From the NCBI GenBank assembly GCA_016704655.1, contig JADIZR010000008.1:180087-244086 (forward strand): DNA of 64,000 bases, read 5' to 3'. Positions 45,600 through 53,508 of this stretch are shown piece after piece (position 1 is the first letter of the stretch; every line of letters begins with the position of its first letter). A model generated the notes under the pieces. It had not been told where the DNA came from. It worked only from the letters and a program-made list of their open reading frames with translations, and did not search any database. The stretch is from Pseudomonadota bacterium (GTDB lineage: Bacteria; Pseudomonadota; Gammaproteobacteria; Steroidobacterales; Steroidobacteraceae). Made by a program: the position numbers and the translations under genes.

Positions 45600-46941
45600 G
45601 ACCCGAACACCCGCCGCTTCGATATCAGATCAGGCTGGCCGGCAACGGCGGCGCCCGCGCTCCCAACGGCCCTGCATTCCGCGAGATTCGGGCCATGGCA
45701 GGTCGTTCGCTGCCGAACTACATCGAGGAGGAGTTCGACGCCTACCTGAAGTGTGGGCCGCCTCGAGGAGGGTTTCCTGCGCCTGCGCTGCGAGCAGTGC
45801 CACGCCGAGAAGCTGGTCGCCTTCAGCTGCAAGAAGCGCGGCTTCTGTCCTTCCTGTGGCGCGAGTTGCTGAAGGCCGCTGGTCTCACCGGGCCACGGGT
45901 GCCACTGGAGCCGTCACGCTGATCCAGCGCTTCGGTTCGGCGCTGAACCTGAACGTGCACTTCCACATGATCTTTCTGGATGGTGTGTATCTGTCGGCAG
46001 GCGATCAGCCTGTCTTCCGCCACGTGCCGGCACCTACCGCAGCGCAGCTGCAAGTGTTGGTGCAGCAGATTGCCGAGCGCATCGGCAAGTTGCCGGAGAA
46101 GCGCGGCCTGATCGAGCGTGACATGGAGAACGCCTGGCTCACCGTCGATGGGCCAGGCGGCGCACTGGATGACCTGATCGGCCATTCCATCACCTACCGC
46201 ATCGCGGTGGGCCCGCGCGCCGGGCAGAAGCTGTTCACGCTGCAGACGCTACCGGGCAGTGCAACGCCGGAAGCTGAGCAGCAAGGAGATCACCGCGGTG
46301 CCGCGCAGGCCGGCGGGTTTTCGCTGCACGCCGGCATCGATATCCAACCTGGCCAGCACCAGAAGCTCGAACGGCTGTGCCGCTACGTCAGTCGCCCGCC
46401 GGTGGCGGTGCATCGCATGGCGCTCGCATCGTCCGGGCAGGTGCGCTACACCCTGAAGACGCCGTACCGTGCCGGGATGGCACCACGCACATCGTGCTGG
46501 AGCCACTGGATCTGATGGCACGCCTGGCCGCATTGGTGCCACCGCCGCGGATGCATCTGACGCGGTACCACGGGGTATTCGCGCCGCACAGCAAGTTGCG
46601 CGCAGCAGTGACGCCAGCGGGTCGAGGCAAGGGCGGGAAGCGGCAAGCCGAAGAGGGCACCGGAGCCATCTTCCACCCCGCGCCATGTGGCCATGAGTTG
46701 GGCCAAGCGCCTGAAGCGGGTATTCGGGATCGACATCGAGGCCTGTGCGCGCTGCGGCGGGAAGCTCAAAGTCATTGCCAGCATCGAGGAGCCGGCCGTC
46801 ATTGCGAAGATCTTGGCGCACCTGGAGCGCACGGGGCGTGCCGGGATTGCGGTAAGGGGTGGGGCGAGGTGGACTGGCCGGGTGCGGGCAGGGGCAACGA
46901 CGGCCGGCAGGCGGCTTCCGGAGGCCACGTTCACCCGGTAG
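45600..46941 (+). mobile_element. IS91-family transposase remnant, copy 2
   Basis: The transposase is spread over three frames: MAGRSLPNYIEEEFDAYLKC, then a zinc-ribbon LRCEQCHAEKLVAFSCKKRG followed by FCPSCG. About 100 residues are lost, then come TGAVTLIQRFGSALNLNVHF, DLIGHSITYRIAVGPRAG, GGFSLHAGIDIQPGQHQK, MARLAALVPPPRMHLTRYHG, and finally MSWAKRLKRVFGIDIEACAR with CGGKLKVIASIEEPAVI. These are the domains of IS91/IS801-type Y2 rolling-circle transposases in order. The loss of the segment after the zinc ribbon and at least three frame breaks make it inactive. It is in the same orientation as copy 1. Confidence 0.82.
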
Positions 46942-47078
46942 AGCCTGGTGGCCAGGTTCAGGCACGCCACAAGGCCGGTTCCCCGAAGTACACTGGGTCG
47001 CGGAGCCGGTTTGAAGTTCCTGTCCGCCCGCTCCGCCGCATCCGCACCGCCCGCTGGGCATCTGGCACAATCAACCCC

Positions 47079-47364
47079 ATGAAGCCGTCCGACTCATTCC
47101 GGGTCCACCGTAAAGCGCTCCGGGAGATCATTGCCCGTCATGGCGTCACGCGACCGCGCATCTTCGGTTCTGCCGCCCTAGGTGAAGATCATGAGGGCAG
47201 CGACCTGGATCTGCTGGTCGAGCCGGCATCCAGCACAACACTGTTCACGCTTGCGGCCCTGCAGATTGAGGCAGAGCGTTTGTTGGGGGGTACCGGTGGA
47301 CGTGCTGACACCAAAGAGCCTGCCGCGTGGGTCACGGAATCAGGGCGCTGGAGATTGTCGGTGA
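47079..47364 (+). pseudogene. MNT-domain nucleotidyltransferase, truncated and frameshifted
   Basis: MKPSDSFRVHRKALREIIAR is followed by the nucleotidyltransferase signature FGSAALGEDHEGSDLDLLVE (GSX10DXD), as in MntA antitoxins. The G6 run at 47285-47290 carries one extra base. Dropping it gives RLLGVPVDVLTPKSLPRG, the usual MNT continuation. The true end and the start of its HEPN partner appear deleted, because HEPN sequence begins in another frame at once. MntA proteins AMPylate HEPN toxins. Confidence 0.65.
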
Positions 47365-47566
47365 GGCGGCCAACAAGGCACGCGTTGCAGCCCCGGCCTT
47401 GCAAAGCAGCGCGCCGGAAATTCCCTGGGACGTCACGTACGGCATGCGCAATCGCATCGTTCACGACTACTTCGAAGTCGATTTGGATGTTGTCTGGCAG
47501 ACGATCCAGCGGACTTGCCTGTGTTGCGTCCGCAGATCGTGCAGCTGCTGTCACCGGATTTCGTGA
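47327..47566 (+). pseudogene. HEPN (DUF86)-domain toxin, N-terminally truncated
   Basis: IRALEIVGEAANKARVAAPA and WDVTYGMRNRIVHDYFEVDL match the C-terminal two-thirds of DUF86 HEPN RNases, with the RX4-6H-type active site RNRIVHDY. The first 50 or so residues are missing; the frame overlaps the end of the MNT remnant. A further one-base shift near 47507 would turn the end into DLPVLRPQIVQLL, the normal HEPN tail. It is the toxin half of a broken MNT/HEPN pair. Confidence 0.6.
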
Positions 47567-48010
47567 CGGTCCATAAGCAGCGTCTGCTGAATCGTTTTCA
47601 GGCTGATTGCTTTCGTGATCTATCAGCATGTCATACCCAAGCGGTGCATTCCAACGGTCATCTTGTCGGTAAATTCTTTGGCGCTCGCGCGAGAAAGTCA
47701 GCAGTCACGGCAACTTGCATTGCTCGTCAACAATTGAGTGGGAATAGGGGGCAGGTGCGCGCGTCGTTAAGTCAACGAAAACAATTAGTTAGACGCGCTC
47801 GTTGATAATGTGCCGTGAATCATCAATTTGGATCAAGGCATCCGGATCGCCTTGATCTGAAACGAGTATGCGGTCTTTGCACCGACGTAGGGCGGGGATC
47901 TTGCGGAAGTTGACGGTATTTCAGGCGCTGCATGCAGCGGCCGGCGGCCCGTGTCCGCGGAGTCCTGATACCTCGTGCCCGCGACCGGTCATCAAGCGCT
48001 CTGCGGCACT
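47567..48010. other. 444-base intergenic region
   Basis: No gene is supported. Base composition is lower in GC than the average for the window (for example around 47770-47840), typical of recently acquired DNA. One strong inverted repeat lies in it, listed separately. Confidence 0.5.
47831..47857. repeat. 9-bp perfect inverted repeat
   Basis: GATCAAGGC (47831-47839) and GCCTTGATC (47849-47857) are separated by ATCCGGATC. No T-run follows. It could be a terminator-like hairpin for the MNT/HEPN remnant, a protein-binding dyad, or the scar of a mobile-element end. Confidence 0.5.
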
Positions 48011-48056
48011 ACGATAACGAAATTATTGCACGATAACATTATTCGCGTTATCGTGC
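48011..48056. promoter_or_regulatory. palindromic operator of the AbiE-like operon
   Basis: A perfect 10-bp inverted repeat, GCACGATAAC (48028-48037) and GTTATCGTGC (48047-48056), has a 9-base spacer and sits 8 bases before the abiEi-like ATG. A third half-site, ACGATAAC, is at 48011-48018. AbiEi proteins repress their own operon through inverted repeats at the promoter, so this is the probable binding site. Confidence 0.65.
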
Positions 48057-48063
48057 GCTCGCT

Positions 48064-49079
48064 ATGTTAGATAAAGCCCGCGCCAAGCGTGACGACGACG
48101 TTGCCGTCCATGCGTATCTGCATGAAACCTTGGGAATCGCACCCAAGGTTCGCGCGTGGGCGGGGACTGGCAAGCTGCCCTATTTCCTGCAGGAAGCGTT
48201 CGAGGTCCGGGAACTGAAGCTCCTGGATCGCCAGATTCTCCTGGCGATCGATCAGCGGGCCGACCGGCCGGGGCTGGCCAACGTTCGCGGCCAGATGGAC
48301 AAGCTCCGGCAACTGGCCGGGATGCCGGTGGTCTACGTCACTCGCACCCTCGCGTCCTACGAACGCAAGCGCCTCATCGAGCAGAAGGTGCCGTTCCTGG
48401 TGCCGGGCAACCAGCTCTATCTGCCGGATCTCGGGATCGACCTGCGCGAGTACTTTCGCAAGCCGACGGGCGCAGCACAGACCGCGCTCAGCCCGGCGAC
48501 GCAGGCGATGCTGATCGCCGTCCTGCTGCGAAGGCCGTGGCGCACCGAGTGGCAGCCCGCCGAGGTGGTCGGCGAGCTGGGCTACACCCCGATGACGCTG
48601 TCGCGAGCGGTCAAGGAGCTCACGGCCGCCAGCATCGCCACCCTGCGCACCGAGGGGAGGGTGCGATGGCTCCATACGGAGCGCACGGCCGCGGAGACCT
48701 GGGAGCATGCGAGACCCATGCTGCGCAGCCCCGTCAAGCGTCGAGCCTGGGTGCTTCCTCCTCAGAAGACGAGGCCGCGTCCGCTGAGGCTCGCGGGTCC
48801 GAGAGCGCGCTGGCGCGATATTCGATGCTCACCGAACCTCAGTGGACGACCTACGCCGTCGCACAGGCGGAGTGGAAGGCGGCGACACAGGCCGGCTTCG
48901 AGACGCTGCCCGAGCCGCTGCCGGGTGCCTGCGAATGGGAACTCTGGCACTACAGCCCAGCACTCGTGCGAGACAGCGATACGGTCGATCCGCTTTCCTT
49001 GACACTCAGCCTGCAGGGCAACCAGGACGAGCGTGTTCAACTCGCGCTGGATGAACTCAAGGAGCGATTTCCGTGGTGA
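48064..49079 (+). CDS. AbiEi-like winged-helix regulator/antitoxin (one frameshift)
   Basis: About 338 residues after correction. The N-terminal part (IAPKVRAWAGTGKLPYFLQE) is followed by a central domain and a winged helix near residues 165-215 (EWQPAEVVGELGYTPMTLSR, AVKELTAASIATLRTEGRV). A base is missing near 48757. With it restored the protein goes on as SEDEAASAEARGSESALARY and YAVAQAEWKAATQAGFETL, ending LALDELKERFPW at TGA 49077-49079. The stop overlaps the GTG of the NTase gene, as in type IV AbiE pairs. The family match is by layout and partner; the sequence is not close to classic AbiEi, so the name is tentative. Confidence 0.7.
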
Positions 49080-49849
49080 GGGGACTGGACGTCTTTCGTG
49101 AGCACTTCGCCGGCCACGCCGACCAGTTCGTGCTGATCGGCGGCACGGCCGCGACGCTTGCGATGGAAGAGGCGGGGCTCGAGTTTCGTGCCACGAAGGA
49201 CCTGGACATCGTCCTGCACATCGAGGCGCTCAGCCCGTCATTCGGCGAAGTGTTCTGGCGCTTCATCGAAGCGGGCGGCTATGAAATCCGACAAGCCAGC
49301 GACACCGGGAAGCCGGTCTTCTATCGATTCCAGAAGCCGGCCGATGATCGCTTTCCCGTCATGCTCGAGCTGTTCTGCCGGGCCCCTGAGGGGATCAAGC
49401 TGGCCGAAGGAAGTCACCTCACACCGATTCCCGTCGACGAGGCCGTCGCGAGCTTGTCCGCGATCCTGCTCGACGATGCGTACTACGAGTTCATCCTTGC
49501 AGGACGCAGGGAAGTCGACGGCCTGCCGTGGGTGGGCGAGGACAGGCTGATTCCGCTCAAGGCCAGCGCCTGGCTGGACCTTGGCGAACGTCAGGCCAGG
49601 GGTGAGCCGGTCGACACAAAGAACATCCGCAAGCACGCGAACGACGTGCTCCGCCTGTCGCAGCTGCTCGCCCCGGACACGCGAATACCAGTCGCCGAGC
49701 GAATCGCGCAGGACTTGAACCGCTTCCTCGACGCGATCGAGGCAGATCGCTCGATCGATCCGAAGTCGCTCAAGATCAACAGCAGCGTCGGCGAGATTGC
49801 CGAACGGATCGCGCGGGCCTACGGCTTGGATCCACGGCGCGCGACGTGA
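49073..49849 (+). CDS. AbiEii/AbiGii-like nucleotidyltransferase toxin
   Basis: A 258-residue protein starting at the first of two adjacent GTG codons. The DNA polymerase beta-type site is LIGGTAATLAMEEAGL followed by ATKDLDIVLHIE (GG[ST]A...DXD). Further on are FYRFQKPADDRFPVMLELFC and LIPLKASAWLDLGERQ with Lys/Asp, as in AbiEii. AbiEii toxins transfer nucleotides and cause phage abortive infection or stasis. It is intact and coupled to the regulator. The last 125 bases occur again 1.1 kb downstream. Confidence 0.82.
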   Translation: MVRGLDVFREHFAGHADQFVLIGGTAATLAMEEAGLEFRATKDLDIVLHIEALSPSFGEVFWRFIEAGGYEIRQASDTGKPVFYRFQKPADDRFPVMLELFCRAPEGIKLAEGSHLTPIPVDEAVASLSAILLDDAYYEFILAGRREVDGLPWVGEDRLIPLKASAWLDLGERQARGEPVDTKNIRKHANDVLRLSQLLAPDTRIPVAERIAQDLNRFLDAIEADRSIDPKSLKINSSVGEIAERIARAYGLDPRRAT

Positions 49850-49854
49850 TCACG
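49725..49854 (+). repeat. direct repeat, copy A (3' end of the abiEii-like gene)
   Basis: The coding end of the nucleotidyltransferase (DAIEADRSIDPKSLKINSSV onward, through the stop) is repeated at 50876-51006 in the same orientation. The copies share exact blocks of 16 to 27 bases separated by substitutions and short indels. Copy A is the functional one. Confidence 0.75.
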
Positions 49855-49875
49855 ATTAGGTTATGTTGGCCGGCA

Positions 49876-49899
49876 CCCGCGCAGCGTCACGTGCGCGGG
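49876..49899 (+). terminator. hairpin after the AbiE-like operon
   Basis: A perfect 8-bp stem, CCCGCGCA (49876-49883) and TGCGCGGG (49892-49899), has an 8-base loop and starts 27 bases after the abiEii stop. No T-run follows. It probably ends or protects the operon transcript. Confidence 0.5.
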
Positions 49900-50119
49900 A
49901 CGCACTGAGCTGACTCACGATTCCGGGACGATCGACCGGCGCCAATCATCGTCCGCTGGTGTGCAGAAGTCCGATCGCCGATTCCATCAGTCCGTCGAAG
50001 CGGGGATCCCTCTGGCCGCTGACCGGGATTCAACGATAGACGGGGCGTTTCCCTGCGGCGGAGTTTCTACGCGAGCCCCCGCGTGACCGCGGTGTGGGTC
50101 GAAGGGTAGAATTTGTCCT

Positions 50120-50225
50120 GCTCTTGGGGAGTAGTCGACCGTCGGCCTCGGCCGAGCGGGGCTCGCGTCAACACACTTGGCCTGTCCTGGCCATGGCACG
50201 AGCGGCGGGATGTCCGGCGAGACCA
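50120..50225 (+). ncRNA. yybP-ykoY manganese riboswitch
   Basis: The conserved pieces of this class appear in order: CTTGGGGAGTAG at 50122-50133, a variable stem (GGCCTCGGCC), GTCAACACACTTGGCC at 50167-50182, GGCACGAGCGGCGGG near 50195, and GAGACC at 50220-50225. yybP-ykoY RNAs bind Mn2+ between two loops and switch on exporters. A possible expression platform (TCCCC 50237-50241, GGGGGA 50251-50256) lies between the aptamer and the ATG 77 bases further on. The next gene is an UPF0016 cation exporter, the standard target. Confidence 0.85.
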
Positions 50226-50301
50226 TTGGCTGCGGGTCCCCTACCTGGCTGGGGGAGGGTGCGCGGTCATTCGGTTACTCGTCCCGGCCCTGGAGCGTCC
50301 C

Positions 50302-50862
50302 ATGGAAGCTCTTGCTCGTCTCGATCGGCATCGTTGCGCTCGCCGAGATCGGGGACAAGACACAGTTGGTGACCCTCGTGCTGGCCGCGTGCTACAAGAA
50401 GCCCTGGCCCATCGTCGCGGGCATCTTTGTGGCGACCCTTGTCAATCATGCTATCGCCGGTGTGGTTGGCGCTTGGCTCACCAAGGTGATCGGCGCCGAT
50501 GCCATGCGCTGGATCCTCGGGCTCTCGTTCATTGCGATGGCGGCCTGGATGTTGATCCCCGACAAGCTGGACGATGATGCCAGTGCGTCACGCAAGGTTG
50601 GCGGCGTATTCGTGACGACCACCTTCCTCTTCTTCGTCGTGGAGATCGGCGACAAGACTCAGATCGCCACCGTGGCCCTTGCCGCCCGCTTCGACTCCTC
50701 ATCGCCGTGGTCATGGGCACGACCATAGGCATGTTGCTCGCCAACGCCCCGGTCGCATTCTTCGGCGAGACGCTGGCCCGGCGACTTCCGGTGCGCGCGG
50801 TCCATGTCGCGGCAGCGCTGGTGTTTGCAGCGCTAGGCGTCGGCGTGCTGACTTTCGGCTAG
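50302..50862 (+). CDS. UPF0016/GDT1-family Mn2+ exporter (two frameshifts)
   Basis: Starts ATG GAA GCT with GGAG upstream. One extra T (50312-50313) and one missing C (50697-50698) break the frame. Corrected, it reads LLVSIGIVALAEIGDKTQLV, a helix pair, FFVVEIGDKTQIATVALAAR, then IAVVMGTTIGMLLANAPVAF and ends ALGVGVLTFG at TAG 50860-50862, about 186 residues. Both EXGDKT metal motifs of the family are present. Members such as MneA export manganese, which agrees with the riboswitch in front. Confidence 0.85.
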
Positions 50863-50875
50863 GCGATGCTCGGGC

Positions 50876-51006
50876 TTCTCGACGCGCGATCGAGGCAGAT
50901 CGCTCGATCGATCCGGAGGCTCCAGATCAACAGCAGCGTTGCCGAGATTGCCGGACCGGATCGCGCGGGCCTACGGCTTGAGTCGACCCCGCAAGGCGTG
51001 ATCGTC
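50876..51006 (+). repeat. direct repeat, copy B (non-coding copy of abiEii 3' end)
   Basis: Matches 49725-49854 in the same orientation but with indels that break the frame (for example CGACGCGCGATCG against CGACGCGATCG). It begins 14 bases after the UPF0016 stop. Together the two copies bracket the 1-kb riboswitch-exporter segment. Confidence 0.75.
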
Positions 51007-51067
51007 AACCGGCGGCTGGGAAGCGGCGAGCGTGCCCACATCGGTGGAGCGTCTAAGACCGGACTTT

Positions 51068-52449
51068 CGTAGCACGAGACGCAGCGCGCCGGCGTCGTTG
51101 AATAGCAGTCCGCGCGCCTGAACGACCGAACCGATGCTCCGTTTTGCCGCACCGGTCAGCAGAGTCGTCGCACGCTGGTAGACCGTGACCGATGTCTTGC
51201 CGTGAGCTTGGCGAAGGCCGAGTCGGCGGGCACCGTCAGGACGAAGGTGGCCTCCGAGCCCGACGGCGTGTATCCGGAGACCGTCCCCGCAGCCCTTGCT
51301 GGGCCAGGCGCACCGACGTCGCCGTCAGCGTGCCACCACCGGTCATGCCGTGCATCCCCCGCCCTGCATCCACTGCGAGGTGCTGAGCGCTTCGACGCGT
51401 TGCCCCGCGCTCATTCGCGCGATCGAAGCGCGGTGTGAACGGAAGGTTCGCCAGGTCGACATTCAACGCGTCGATGGCGAAGGTCGTGCTGTCGCCGATG
51501 TTGACCGTTGTCGTGCCCGCCAGACCCGACGCCATCATTCCGCCGCTGGCGCCGTCGTGCATCACCAGCACCAGCTGCGTAGGTGGAGTGCCCGTCACCG
51601 TCGCAATCACGCCGCCGGACATCGCGCCGCCGGACGCCATGTGCGACTGGACGTGAGAGGCGACCCACGTACCGTCCGGCTGGAGGCTTGCATCCACGGA
51701 GACGATCTGTCCGGCGCCCATCCCGTGCTGGCCGCCCGTCCTTCGTAATGCGTACCGCTATGGGTTGTCAACGGAATGCCGCTCAGGCCCTGCATCATCG
51801 ACAGCGTGAATGCGTTGGTGCCGGTTCCGCCCACGACCCCGACAAGACCGTGCAGGCCGCCCTGTTCATGGTGCTGGCTGTTGGCAAGGGCGAGACCGTG
51901 CTGCGCGGTCAGCGAGGGCGACATGCTCACGTTGCCCGCAGAGTCGATGCCGACCGAGGCCCACATGTTCATGTCGAAGTTGACGACCATCGGCGTCGAG
52001 CCGACCGTCAGCGGCGAGCTGAAGGTGACGTGACTGGTCATCGGTCCCGCGACCTGTCGTTGCAGCGGCTGTCCGGTCGCGGGGTCCATGTGCATGACGG
52101 TGGCCGCGCCGAACGTCATCGTCGCACCCGTGTACATGCCGTGCGGGACGTTCGTGACGGCCAGCGGCGCGACGGTGCCCATCAGGTGCATCAGCTCCAT
52201 TGGCCGCGGCGAGGACAGCACGGTCACCGACTGGCCGTCCGCCCGATGGAGGGCGACCGAGTTGACGGTGACGTTGACGGCCATCAGCCGATCGGCTGGA
52301 TCGTCGCCGAGATTGATCTGGACCGGCGATGTCGCCGTGGTCGGCGCGGTCGTCGGTGGCGTGTTAGAAGTGGCTGGCGACGTTCCACTGCCGCCGCCAC
52401 CACAGGCGGCCAGCATCAGCGCGGCCGTCATCAGCGCAAGACGTCTCAT
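51068..52449 (-). pseudogene. DUF4382-type lipoprotein, several frameshifts
   Basis: Starts MRRLALMTAALMLAACGGGG with a lipobox (LAAC), then a Ser/Thr/Pro linker and a DUF4382-like domain from about residue 40 (INLGDDPADRLMAVNVTVNS, MELMHLMGTVAPLAVTNVPH). The frame breaks near 51735, after which MGAGQIVSVDASLQPDGTWV and ATVTGTPPTQLVLVM continue (DUF5666-like repeats). More shifts near 51410, 51355 and 51275 lead to ATFVLTVPADSAFAKL and GLLFNDAGALRLVLRKSG, close to 51068. Composed, it is a surface or periplasmic lipoprotein of about 450 residues. Function is unknown. Confidence 0.65.
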
Positions 52450-52763
52450 CGGTGCTCCTCTCGTGAAGCCCTATGAAACACCCCTCAAGACGTCGGCATG
52501 TTGCGATGCATCAAGTGACGTTGCGCAAATTCGAGTGAGGGGGGAAGTCCTGCGCTGGCTCCGTTCCGGCGGCCCTACCAAGTGTTGGTGATCGATCGTA
52601 CAGCCGCAAGGTGGTCGGCTGGTCGGTGAGTGCGCCAACGACCAGCTCGCTGGTCATCGACGCACTGACGTGGCCGCGTGGCGTAGAGGCAAGCCCGCCG
52701 CGTTGCTGCATCACTCCGATCGGGCACTACACCTGCAAGGATTGCCGCGGCGTCGCCGGCGTG
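52450..52763. other. 314-base gap, nothing recognised
   Basis: Lies between the start of the lipoprotein gene and the end of the methyltransferase gene, both on the minus strand. It must carry the lipoprotein promoter. Short open frames on both strands show no ribosome site or family likeness. Confidence 0.4.
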
Positions 52764-53413
52764 TCAGTCGCGGTGGCGATACACCTCGACGCGCGCTGGC
52801 GGCAGATTGCCCCAGACACGGCTCTTGGCGACGAGATCGAAGCAGCCGGGTACGCGCGTGGCCGAGCGCGATCTGGTAGGTGTACTGCACGAGAACCCCG
52901 CCGCGCTCGAGCACTGCGCAGATCTGCGCTCCGATCGCGCGGACTTCCTCCCGGGACAGCGAAATCATCGGCAGGCTCGAGACCACGGTGGCGGCGGGCC
53001 CCCGCCTTCATCGTGCGCCAGCAGTCGCGCGAGTTCGACCGCGTCGCCGCGGATCACGCTGACGCCGCGAAACGTCTCCCGCAAGTGGCGCGCGAGAATC
53101 GGGTCGCGCTCGACGACGATCAGCCGGTCCGGCGGCAGGCCGCGCGCGAGCAGCGCCGAGGTGATGGCACCCGTGCCCCTCCGAGTTCGACGACGAGACC
53201 GGCGGAGGCGTCGACCGCGGCGGCGACCGCACGCGCGAGCCGCGGCGAACTCGGACAGCAAGCGCCCACGGAGCGGGGTTGCTCAGTAATGCGCGCATGA
53301 AAGCGCCAGCTGAGCGCCGCGCTTCGCGCCTGTCGCAGCACTCCTCGGCCTCGATCAGGCGACTTGCGGCTGTCGATCCGGGGCGGGAGTAGACGCGGGC
53401 CATCCAGAAGCAA
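52764..53413 (-). pseudogene. PmtA-like phospholipid N-methyltransferase, several frameshifts
   Basis: Read over three frames: ARITEQPRSVGACCPSSPRL, ARAVAAAVDASAGLVVELGG, GTGAITSALLARGLPPDRLI with VVERDP (the SAM-binding core), RGVSVIRGDAVELARLLAHD-like, SLPMISLSREEVRAIGAQIC, then PGCFDLVAKSRVWGNLPPAR and VEVYRHRD at TGA 52764-52766. PmtA-type enzymes methylate phosphatidylethanolamine toward phosphatidylcholine. Frame breaks are near 53185, 52985 and 52860. It could also be a related rRNA- or small-molecule methyltransferase. Confidence 0.65.
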
Positions 53414-53508
53414 CTTGCGAGCAGGACGGCAAGGACATCGCAGGGATGCGGAAACATCGGTAGCGAGTATCCGTCCGTTCAGGGCTCACGAATACTGCGT
53501 GGCCACGG

